This document shows positions 1 to 5,072 of a stretch of 7,623 bases of DNA, one piece after another. The position numbers were made by a program, and so were the translations under genes. This stretch comes from Opitutales bacterium (GTDB lineage Bacteria; Verrucomicrobiota; Verrucomicrobiia; Opitutales; Intestinicryptomonadaceae), in contig JAFXRX010000211.1 in NCBI GenBank assembly GCA_017526045.1, positions 1 to 7,623 on the forward strand, written 5' to 3'. Position 1 is the first letter of the stretch. The number at the start of each line of letters is the position of its first letter. A model generated the notes under the pieces. It saw only the letters and a program-made list of their open reading frames with translations. It made no database searches and was not told the DNA's origin.

Positions 1-362
1 CCGAAGAAGTGGACTACATCAACGCGCACGGCACTTCGACGCAGTACAACGACAAGTTTGAAACGCTCGCAATCAAAAAGGTTTTCGGCGAGCACGCCAA
101 AAAGCTCATGGTAAGCTCCACAAAGAGCATGACAGGCCACCTGCTCGGCGCCGCGGGCGCGATTGAGGCCGCTGTTTGCGCAAAGGCGATTGAAACGGGA
201 ATTGTCCCGCCCACAATCAACTACGAGACCCCCGACCCCGAATGCGATTTGGACTATGTGCCAAACGTCGCAAGGAAGGCGGACTTGAACGTTGCAATCA
301 GCACGAACTTGGGCTTTGGCGGCCACAACGGCGCGCTGCTTTTCAAAAAGTACAAGGCTTAG
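1..362 (+). CDS. fabF: Beta-ketoacyl-ACP synthase II (FabF), C-terminal part
   Basis: This is the last 119 codons of a FabF-type condensing enzyme; the 5' part lies outside the window (the whole enzyme is usually about 410 residues). It elongates acyl-ACP with malonyl-ACP in cytoplasmic type II fatty acid synthesis. The visible part carries two of the three catalytic residues: the His of NAHGTST (codon at about 27-29) and the Lys and His of TKSMTGH. The Lys lies 32 residues after the first His and the second His five further on, the same spacing as His303, Lys335 and His340 of E. coli FabF. PPTIN, CDLDYVP and the glycine-rich GFGGHNGALLFKK end also match. The active-site Cys would lie upstream. 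The residue aligned with the E. coli gate Phe400 is Leu here (TNLGFGG), a variant I would expect in some FabF relatives. The frame is open from base 3 and ends at TAG 360-362. A related KAS-domain enzyme cannot be excluded from the C-terminus alone. Confidence 0.93.
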   Translation, partial: EEVDYINAHGTSTQYNDKFETLAIKKVFGEHAKKLMVSSTKSMTGHLLGAAGAIEAAVCAKAIETGIVPPTINYETPDPECDLDYVPNVARKADLNVAISTNLGFGGHNGALLFKKYKA

Positions 363-375
363 CCGCTTGGGTTTT

Positions 376-410
376 AAAAGGCGCCGAAAATAAAATCGGC
401 GTCTTTTTTT
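376..410 (+). terminator. Rho-independent terminator after fabF
   Basis: Bases 380-387 (GGCGCCGA) pair with 396-403 (TCGGCGTC), giving 8 pairs with one G-U around an A-rich 8-base loop, followed directly by seven T (404-410). AAAA at 376-379 can also pair with the first four T, so the structure could work on both strands. It begins 14 bases after the fabF stop and separates fabF from the next gene. Confidence 0.88.
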
Positions 411-466
411 AGCGTCTTGTTTTCGGCGGATTTTCCGTTTAGTTTGTTTTGAAATTTTTATTGATT

Positions 467-2677
467 ATGAAATTTGCGAAATATTTTTTGGCTTTCTTTT
501 GCGCGGCGTCATGTTTTGCGCAGGCTCAAACCCCCGCCGATTTTGTCGACACCTGGATTGGCTCGCGCGGCGGCGGCAGCATATTCATCGGGCCCTACAT
601 GCCTTTCGGGATGATAAAGCCCTCGCCCGACACGGGCGACAACGGCCGCAACGGCGGCTGGGGCGACAACGGCAACATCAACGGATTTAGCCAGACCCAC
701 GTAAGCGGAACGGGCGGCGGGGCGAAGTACGGCAACATTCTTATTATGCCCGCAAACGGCGAATTGAACATCTCCGACATTTCCTCCGCGCGGGCAAACG
801 AAGTTTCGCGCCTCGGCTATTACGGGGTCGATTTGACGCGCTATGCAATCCGAGCGGAAATCGCAGCCTCTGAGAAAGCGGCAATTTACAAATTTTCATT
901 CCCCGCCAAAGAGGGCGCAAAAATTATTTTCGATGCGGGGCATTTGCTTTTCAACGACATCGCGGGCGAGGGGCAGCATTTGTGCGGCAGTTCCGCCGAA
1001 GTTTTGTCAAAATGCGAAGTCGCGGGGCACACGAGCGTGCGCGGCGGCTGGAATTTGCAAAAAGAGCCCTACACTGTTTATTTCTACGCGGTCGCCGACG
1101 CGCCCGCAGCGAAATTCGGCGTGTTCAAGGGCGGCGAGGTTTTGAAAAACCAGCGCAAGGTTTCGGCGCAGGGCGCGGAAAAGTCGGGCGCGTGGCTCGA
1201 ATTTGGCGGCTCGGGCGAGAGGGTTGTGCATCTTAAAATAGGCATATCTTTTGTCAGCGTCGAAAAGGCGAAGGCGAATGTAAAACAGATTAAAAATTTC
1301 GATTTCGACGCAGCTTGCAGCCGCGCGGTTGCGGCGTGGAACAGGGCTTTGGGCGCGGTCGAAGCAAAGTCGGATTCCGACGACAAGAAGAAGATTTTTT
1401 ACACGGGGCTGTATCATGCCATGCTCATGCCTTCCGACAGGACTGGCGAAAACCCGCTGTGGAAATCGAGCGAGCCTTACTACGACGATTTTTACGCGAT
1501 TTGGGACACTTTCCGCACTTCGGGCCCGCTGCTTACTTTGATTGCGCCGCGCAGGCAGGCGGACATCATCCGCGCTTTGGTTGACATTCAGAAGCGCGAG
1601 GGCTTTCTGCCCGACGGCAGGAGCGGCAACTGCAACGGGCGCACGCAGGGCGGCAGCAATGCCGACGTCTATATTGCAGACGCGTTTGCAAAGGGCTTGA
1701 AGGGCGTAAATTGGCTCGACGCCTACGCCGCCGTTAAAGCCGACGCCGAAAACGAGCCCGCCGACGGCTACAAGGAGGGCAGGGGCGGCTTGAAAGACTG
1801 GCATAGTTTGGGCTATCTTTCAGTCGAGGGCTTTAAGATGTCGGGCTGCAAGAATGTGGAGTACGCCTACAACAACTTTTGCCTAATGCAGATGGCGCGC
1901 GCCCTCGGCAAAAACGACGACGCAAAAAAGTACGCCGCCCGCGCGGGGCAATGGCAAAATGTCTGGGACGAAAATTTGGAGCATTCGGGCTTCAAGGGCT
2001 TCATCCGCCCGAAGCACCGCGACGGCAGGTGGCTCGAGCCCTTCACCCCGATGGACGGCTGCTCGTGGGGCGGCGACACTTTTTACGAGGGCAATTCGTG
2101 GACGTATTCTTTTTACGTCTTGCAGGATATGAAGTCTCTAATTGAAAAGTGCGGCGGCGCGGAAGCTTTCACAAAGCGTTTGGACGAATTTTTCAACGGC
2201 AAATGCGACATCTCAAACGAGCCGTTTTTCCTGACGCCCTATCTTTACATTTTTGCAAATCGCCACGACAAGACCGCGGAGAGGGTTTGCAAGGTGAAGT
2301 CGTGTTTCGGCGCGCACTCGGCGGGCATTCCCGGCAACGACGACTCGGGCGCGCTTGGCGCGTGGTTTTCTTGGAGCGCGATGGGGCTTTTCCCCGCCGC
2401 GGGGCAGGACTATTATTTTATCGGCTCGCCCTCGTTTGACGAGGTGAAGTTCAACCTAAAAGGCGGCAAGTCGTTTGTTGTGAAGGCTGAAAATTTGTCG
2501 GATAAAAACTTCTATGTCGCCGGCGCAACATTAAACGGCAAGCCCTTGAAGCAGGCGTGGATTAGGCATTCGCAGATTTTGGCTGGCGGCGAGCTAATCT
2601 TGAAAATGTCCGCTTCCCCCGACAATTCTTGGCTCGAAACCCCGCCGCCTTCGCCTTTGTCGGATTTAAAAAACTGA
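467..2677 (+). CDS. Secreted GH92 family alpha-mannosidase-like glycosidase
   Basis: This is a 736-residue protein of glycoside hydrolase family 92, whose members are calcium-dependent, inverting exo-alpha-mannosidases acting on N-glycans or yeast mannan. I start it at ATG 467 because a Sec signal peptide begins there (residues 1 to about 20, ending CFAQA). An in-frame TTG at 449 only adds six residues. The N-terminal beta-sandwich part shows FVDTWIG, MPFGMIKPSPD and GFSQTHVSGTGG; the (alpha/alpha)6 part shows IWDTFRTSGPLLTLI, GRTQGGSNAD and EYAYNNFCLMQMA. Glu541 in YEGNSW matches the family's catalytic acid, and GNDDSG (residues 623-628) holds the Asp pair where the catalytic base lies. The usual length is 700-780, so it looks intact. 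Where alpha-1,2-acting relatives have a HENEPSHH-like stretch, this protein has ISNEPFFL (582-589), so linkage specificity cannot be assumed. It is flanked by unrelated genes, with no visible transporter or SusCD partner. There is no clear ribosome binding site. Confidence 0.9.
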   Translation: MKFAKYFLAFFCAASCFAQAQTPADFVDTWIGSRGGGSIFIGPYMPFGMIKPSPDTGDNGRNGGWGDNGNINGFSQTHVSGTGGGAKYGNILIMPANGELNISDISSARANEVSRLGYYGVDLTRYAIRAEIAASEKAAIYKFSFPAKEGAKIIFDAGHLLFNDIAGEGQHLCGSSAEVLSKCEVAGHTSVRGGWNLQKEPYTVYFYAVADAPAAKFGVFKGGEVLKNQRKVSAQGAEKSGAWLEFGGSGERVVHLKIGISFVSVEKAKANVKQIKNFDFDAACSRAVAAWNRALGAVEAKSDSDDKKKIFYTGLYHAMLMPSDRTGENPLWKSSEPYYDDFYAIWDTFRTSGPLLTLIAPRRQADIIRALVDIQKREGFLPDGRSGNCNGRTQGGSNADVYIADAFAKGLKGVNWLDAYAAVKADAENEPADGYKEGRGGLKDWHSLGYLSVEGFKMSGCKNVEYAYNNFCLMQMARALGKNDDAKKYAARAGQWQNVWDENLEHSGFKGFIRPKHRDGRWLEPFTPMDGCSWGGDTFYEGNSWTYSFYVLQDMKSLIEKCGGAEAFTKRLDEFFNGKCDISNEPFFLTPYLYIFANRHDKTAERVCKVKSCFGAHSAGIPGNDDSGALGAWFSWSAMGLFPAAGQDYYFIGSPSFDEVKFNLKGGKSFVVKAENLSDKNFYVAGATLNGKPLKQAWIRHSQILAGGELILKMSASPDNSWLETPPPSPLSDLKN

Positions 2678-2691
2678 ATTCTTGACTAAAC

Positions 2692-2715
2692 GCGCTTTTT
2701 GCGCTTACTTTTTTT
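2692..2715 (+). terminator. Weak candidate terminator after GH92 gene
   Basis: GCGC (2692-2695) and GCGC (2701-2704) form a short stem around TTTTT, followed four bases later by seven T (2709-2715). The stem has only four pairs, so this is a weak signal. It is the only terminator-like structure in the 80 bases between the GH92 stop and the fumarase start. If it fails, the fumarase gene could receive read-through. Confidence 0.35.
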
Positions 2716-2757
2716 GAAATATTTTTAACAACGCAATCAATCTAAATTCTTACGGAA

Positions 2758-4377
2758 ATGGCAGACGTCGAGTTTAAATATCAGGAAATGTTCCCGCACG
2801 GCAAGGACGAGACAAAATACAGGCTCATCACAAAAGAGGGCGTTTCGGTCTCGGAATTCGAGGGCAGAAAAATTTTGAAAGTCTCGAAGGAGGCTCTGAC
2901 AACCCTCGCGCGAGTGGGCTTCCACGACGTCGCATTCATGCTGCGCCCCGCGCACCTGAAAATGGTCGCCGACATTTTGGAGGACGAAAACGCCTCCGAA
3001 AACGACAAGTCGGTCGCCCTTACGATGCTTAGAAACGCCGAAGTCGCGGCGGGCGGAATTTTGCCGTTCTGCCAGGATACGGGAACGGCGACTATTGTCG
3101 CGCACAACGGCCAGGGCGTATGGACTGATTGCGACGACGCCGAGGCTCTCTCAAAAGGCGTTTTTGAATGCTACACGCAAAACAATTTGCGCTACTCGCA
3201 AAACGCCCCGCTGAACATGTGGGACGAAGTGAACACAGGCTGCAACCTCCCCGCGCAAATCGACATTTACGCCGACAATTCCGACAAGTACGAATTTTTG
3301 TTCGTGGCAAAGGGCGGCGGCTCCGCAAACAAAACCTATCTTTACCAGGAGACGAAAGCTCTGCTAACGCCAAAGCGCCTTGTAAGCTTCATGATTGAAA
3401 AAATGAAGACGCTCGGCACCGCCGCATGCCCGCCGTACCACTTGGCTTTTGTAATCGGCGGCACGAGCGCGGAGATGAACCTCAAAACCGTAAAGCTCGC
3501 CTCCACAAAATATCTCGACAATCTGCCGACTTCGGGCAACAAATACGGCCACGCATTCCGCGATGTCGAGCTCGAAAAGCTCGTGCTTGAAGAGGCGCAC
3601 AAGCTCGGCATCGGCGCGCAGTTCGGCGGCAAATATTTCGCCCTCGACGTGCGCATCATAAGAATGCCCCGCCACGGCGCGTCCTGCCCCGTGGGCTTGG
3701 GCGTATCGTGCTCGGCAGACCGCAACGCAAAGGCCAAAATCGACGAAAACGGCGTATGGATTGAGGAGCTCGAAGCAAACCCCGGCAGGTTCATTCCCGA
3801 AAAATACCGCAATGTAAACACTGGCGACGGCGCCGTAAAAATCGACTTAAACCGCCCCATGAAGGAAGTTTTGGCGGAGCTTTCAAAGTATCCAGTAAAG
3901 ACGCGCTTGAGCCTCAACGGCACTATCATCGTCGCGCGCGACATTGCGCACGCCAAGCTGCGCGAGCGCCTCGAAAACGGCGAGGGGCTGCCCGAGTATT
4001 TCAAAAACCACCCCGTCTATTACGCGGGGCCCGCGAAAACTCCCGCGGGGATGCCCTCGGGCTCTTTCGGCCCGACGACTGCGGGCAGAATGGACCCGTA
4101 TGTCGATTTGTTCCAGGAAAACGGCGGCAGCATGATTATGATTGCAAAGGGCAACCGCTCGCAGGCCGTCACCGACGCGTGCAAGAAGCATGGCGGCTTT
4201 TATTTGGGCTCTATTGGCGGCCCCGCCGCGCTTTTGGCGAAGACAAACATAAAGAAGGTTGAGCTTGTCGAGTATCCCGAATTGGGCATGGAGGCTGTTT
4301 GGAAGATAGAAGTTGTGGACTTCCCCGCCTTCATCTTAGTGGACGATAAGGGCAACGACTTCTTCAAGCTTTTGTAA
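2758..4377 (+). CDS. fumA: Class I fumarate hydratase, FumA/FumB type, [4Fe-4S]
   Basis: This cytoplasmic enzyme interconverts fumarate and (S)-malate in the TCA cycle. The 539-residue protein is collinear with E. coli FumA (about 548 residues) nearly end to end; it lacks only the short Cys-containing FumA tail and ends DDKGNDFFKLL. All three cluster ligands are present at the FumA positions: Cys105 (LPFCQDTGT), Cys224 (TAACPPYH) and Cys318 (GVSCSADRN). The N-terminal alpha domain (about 1-350) contains KGGGSANKTYLYQETKALL and GAQFGGKYF. The C-terminal domain contains YYAGPAKTP, GPTTAGRMDPYVD, AKGNRSQ and GGFYLGSIGGPAA. It is the long single-chain form, not the split alpha/beta form. Enzymes of this class are typically sensitive to oxygen and superoxide, which suits an anaerobic or microaerobic host. 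Start ATG 2758 aligns with the FumA start; only GGA lies close by, too near to be a good ribosome site. The stop codon TAA (4375-4377) lies inside a 12-base terminal repeat of the downstream element. Confidence 0.97.
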   Translation: MADVEFKYQEMFPHGKDETKYRLITKEGVSVSEFEGRKILKVSKEALTTLARVGFHDVAFMLRPAHLKMVADILEDENASENDKSVALTMLRNAEVAAGGILPFCQDTGTATIVAHNGQGVWTDCDDAEALSKGVFECYTQNNLRYSQNAPLNMWDEVNTGCNLPAQIDIYADNSDKYEFLFVAKGGGSANKTYLYQETKALLTPKRLVSFMIEKMKTLGTAACPPYHLAFVIGGTSAEMNLKTVKLASTKYLDNLPTSGNKYGHAFRDVELEKLVLEEAHKLGIGAQFGGKYFALDVRIIRMPRHGASCPVGLGVSCSADRNAKAKIDENGVWIEELEANPGRFIPEKYRNVNTGDGAVKIDLNRPMKEVLAELSKYPVKTRLSLNGTIIVARDIAHAKLRERLENGEGLPEYFKNHPVYYAGPAKTPAGMPSGSFGPTTAGRMDPYVDLFQENGGSMIMIAKGNRSQAVTDACKKHGGFYLGSIGGPAALLAKTNIKKVELVEYPELGMEAVWKIEVVDFPAFILVDDKGNDFFKLL

Positions 4378-4392
4378 AAAGCGGTGAAAACC

Positions 4393-4481
4393 GGAATAAA
4401 AAAGCAAACTATTTTAGGAAAATAGTTTTAATAAAAGAGCGGCTTCGCCGCATCCGAAAAAGAAGTTTGCTTTTTTATTCC
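4393..4481 (+). terminator. Probable fumarase transcription terminator, likely bidirectional
   Basis: The 18-base perfect inverted repeat reads on the plus strand as a stem whose right arm is AGTTTGC followed by TTTTTT (4471-4476), with a matching A6 run in the left arm (4398-4403). It lies 16-104 bases after the fumarase stop. The loop is unusually long (53 bases) and is itself folded into two smaller hairpins. Its position and the U-run support termination, though the architecture is atypical. Confidence 0.55.
4436..4461 (+). repeat. 26-bp hairpin repeat, copy 1
   Basis: This is the first of two identical 26-base copies; the other is at 4680-4705. The core is GCGGC-TTC-GCCGC followed by ATCCGAAAAA. 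On the minus strand the hairpin tip reads GC-GAA-GC. AAATAGTT lies 16 bases before the unit here (4420-4427) and 21 bases before it at the second copy (4659-4666). Confidence 0.85.
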
Positions 4482-4576
4482 TTGCGCTCCATCTTGGTTT
4501 TACTCGGGGGGCAGTACTTAGTACAGCTCCCCGCTCGTAAAACACAAGAGCATCGCGCATTTTGACCGCTTTTTAC

Positions 4577-4658
4577 CACTCACAACCTCTCCAGACGCAC
4601 ACGAAGATAGTGCTTAGAGTTCCCAGACGCACAAGGCGGGAGCACGCAACATTTCAAG
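4577..4658. other. Spacer with an 11-bp direct repeat
   Basis: CCAGACGCACA occurs at 4591-4601 and again at 4623-4633, a 32-base period. No hairpin, promoter or coding signal stands out otherwise. This stretch is less AT-rich than its flanks, and it separates the two larger palindromic blocks. Confidence 0.6.
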
Positions 4659-4736
4659 AAATAGTTAAAAAAAAAAATTAGAGCGGCTTCGCCGCATCCG
4701 AAAAAAATTTTTAATTCTTTTTTTAAAGGACTATTT
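4659..4736. repeat. Second palindromic block built around repeat copy 2
   Basis: AAATAGT (4659-4665) pairs with ACTATTT (4730-4736). Inside, A7 plus AATTA (4668-4674 and 4676-4680) pairs with TAATT plus T7 (4712-4716 and 4718-4724) with one mismatch. The loop holds the second copy of the 26-base hairpin repeat. The design parallels the first block (repeat core within an AT-rich inverted repeat) although the arm sequences differ. Confidence 0.65.
4680..4705 (+). repeat. 26-bp hairpin repeat, copy 2
   Basis: This is identical over 26 bases to 4436-4461, including the GCGGC-TTC-GCCGC hairpin (4683-4695). It continues into an A7T5 run (4701-4712). The flanks differ from copy 1, so only the core is duplicated. 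Confidence 0.85.
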
Positions 4737-4815
4737 TTTTCATTAAGTTGTTTGTAGCGGGCGCAAAGAAAAGAGTTTAAACAAAATAGAACGAGCACAG
4801 CAAAAAATATAGGGC

Positions 4816-4850
4816 TCCCAAAAATGTTTTTGAAAAAAAACTTTTTGGGA
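4816..4850. repeat. 15-bp hairpin with GAAA loop
   Basis: TCCCAAAAA (4816-4824) pairs with TTTTTGGGA (4842-4850), and GTTTTT (4826-4831) pairs with AAAAAC (4836-4841). T4825 is a single-base bulge and GAAA (4832-4835) is the loop. The hairpin is enclosed by a further inverted pair, AGGACTA (4727-4733) and TAGTCCT (4854-4860). No T-run follows on the plus strand, so it is not a typical plus-strand terminator. Confidence 0.75.
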
Positions 4851-4857
4851 AATTAGT

Positions 4858-4905
4858 CCTGCGAGCGGAGTGTATTAAAACATACTTGACCGAGCAGGCT
4901 TTTTT
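4858..4905 (+). terminator. Terminator-like interrupted hairpin with T6
   Basis: CCTGC (4858-4862) pairs with GCAGG (4894-4898), CGG (4866-4868) with CCG (4890-4892), and GTAT (4872-4875) with ATAC (4882-4885). After C4899, six T follow (4900-4905). The stem is broken by internal loops, so strength is doubtful. It could be a backup stop for plus-strand transcripts before the convergent gene. Confidence 0.4.
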
Positions 4906-4917
4906 GATCGCGGACCA

Positions 4918-4945
4918 CAAAAGTTTTGCGCAGCAAAAGCTTTTG
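4918..4945. repeat. 12-bp hairpin with GCA triloop
   Basis: CAAAAG (4918-4923) pairs with CTTTTG (4940-4945) and TTTTGC (4924-4929) with GCAAAA (4933-4938). G4939 is a bulge and GCA is the loop. The tip GC-GCA-GC belongs to the GNA triloop type. The inner 15 bases closely match the hairpin at 5002-5016. Confidence 0.75.
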
Positions 4946-4953
4946 GGGAGCAT

Positions 4954-4988
4954 AAAAAACGCCCTTGCGTTTTTTACCCGCAAGGGCG
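4954..4988 (-). terminator. Rho-independent terminator of the propeller-cytochrome gene
   Basis: On the minus strand CGCCCTTGCG and CGCAAGGGCG form a perfect 10-base stem (plus-strand 4960-4969 and 4979-4988) with a 9-base loop, followed by six T (plus-strand A 4954-4959). It lies about 85 bases past the stop of the minus-strand gene and is the strongest terminator in the gap. Confidence 0.9.
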
Positions 4989-5001
4989 AGAACAGCGCGG
5001 A

Positions 5002-5016
5002 TTTTGCGAAGCAAAA
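5002..5016. repeat. Short perfect hairpin with GAA triloop
   Basis: TTTTGC (5002-5007) and GCAAAA (5011-5016) flank GAA. Its arms are identical to the inner arms of the hairpin at 4924-4938, and both are preceded by GCGGA. This is a second copy of the same mini-hairpin type. Confidence 0.75.
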
Positions 5017-5072
5017 CCAAGCGAGCGAGTGCAATTCTATGAAGTTTAAGCTCTTTTATTTCGCCCGCGTCC

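Larger units (their letters stand above)
4374..4576. repeat. 203-bp nested palindromic element with 12-bp terminal inverted repeats
   Basis: GTAAAAAGCGGT (4374-4385) is perfectly repeated in inverse at 4565-4576. Inside it are several more inverted repeats: an 18-base perfect pair (4393-4410 with 4464-4481), a 10-base hairpin with a 3-base loop (4406-4415 with 4419-4428), a GCGGC-TTC-GCCGC hairpin (4439-4451), AAAACC/GGTTTT (4387-4392 with 4496-4501), and a fourth hairpin GTTTTAC/GTAAAAC (4497-4503 with 4537-4543) that encloses CGGGG/CCCCG and GTAC/GTAC. Some of these pairings exclude each other. The left end covers the fumarase stop codon. There is no open reading frame and I see no target-site duplication. 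The form resembles a MITE or a BIME-like mosaic; this identity is inferred. Confidence 0.6.

Noticed and set aside
417..445. TTGTTT and TAGTTT with 17-base spacing before the GH92 gene
   Set aside because: Each box matches only three of six consensus bases in an AT-rich stretch, no better than chance.
449..466. TTG at 449 as the GH92 start
   Set aside because: ATG 467 gives a better-formed signal peptide (MKFAKYFLAFF...), and the TTG only adds six residues with no ribosome site.
1007..1804. A 265-codon open frame on the minus strand inside the GH92 gene
   Set aside because: It is fully antisense to a well-supported enzyme, has Arg/Ala-rich composition typical of GC-rich shadow frames, and has no recognisable domain.
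2682..2711. TTGACT plus a TA-rich -10 as a fumarase promoter
   Set aside because: TTGACT (2682-2687) has no -10 better than three of six matches at 17-18 bases, and it overlaps the weak terminator stem; a promoter must exist nearby, but I cannot place it.
3342..4004. A 220-codon minus-strand open frame inside the fumarase gene
   Set aside because: The plus-strand product matches FumA over its whole length, so the antisense frame is a by-product of codon bias.
4577..4660. tRNA or known small RNA
   Set aside because: No cloverleaf arms, T-loop signature or CCA-like end is visible.
4374..5040. CRISPR array
   Set aside because: The repeats are only two copies each, unevenly spaced and palindromic within A/T stems, with no regular spacers and no cas genes.
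4374..5040. Complete insertion sequence or integron attC array
   Set aside because: There is no transposase or integrase reading frame and no visible target-site duplication; the hairpins do not show attC-type core sites.
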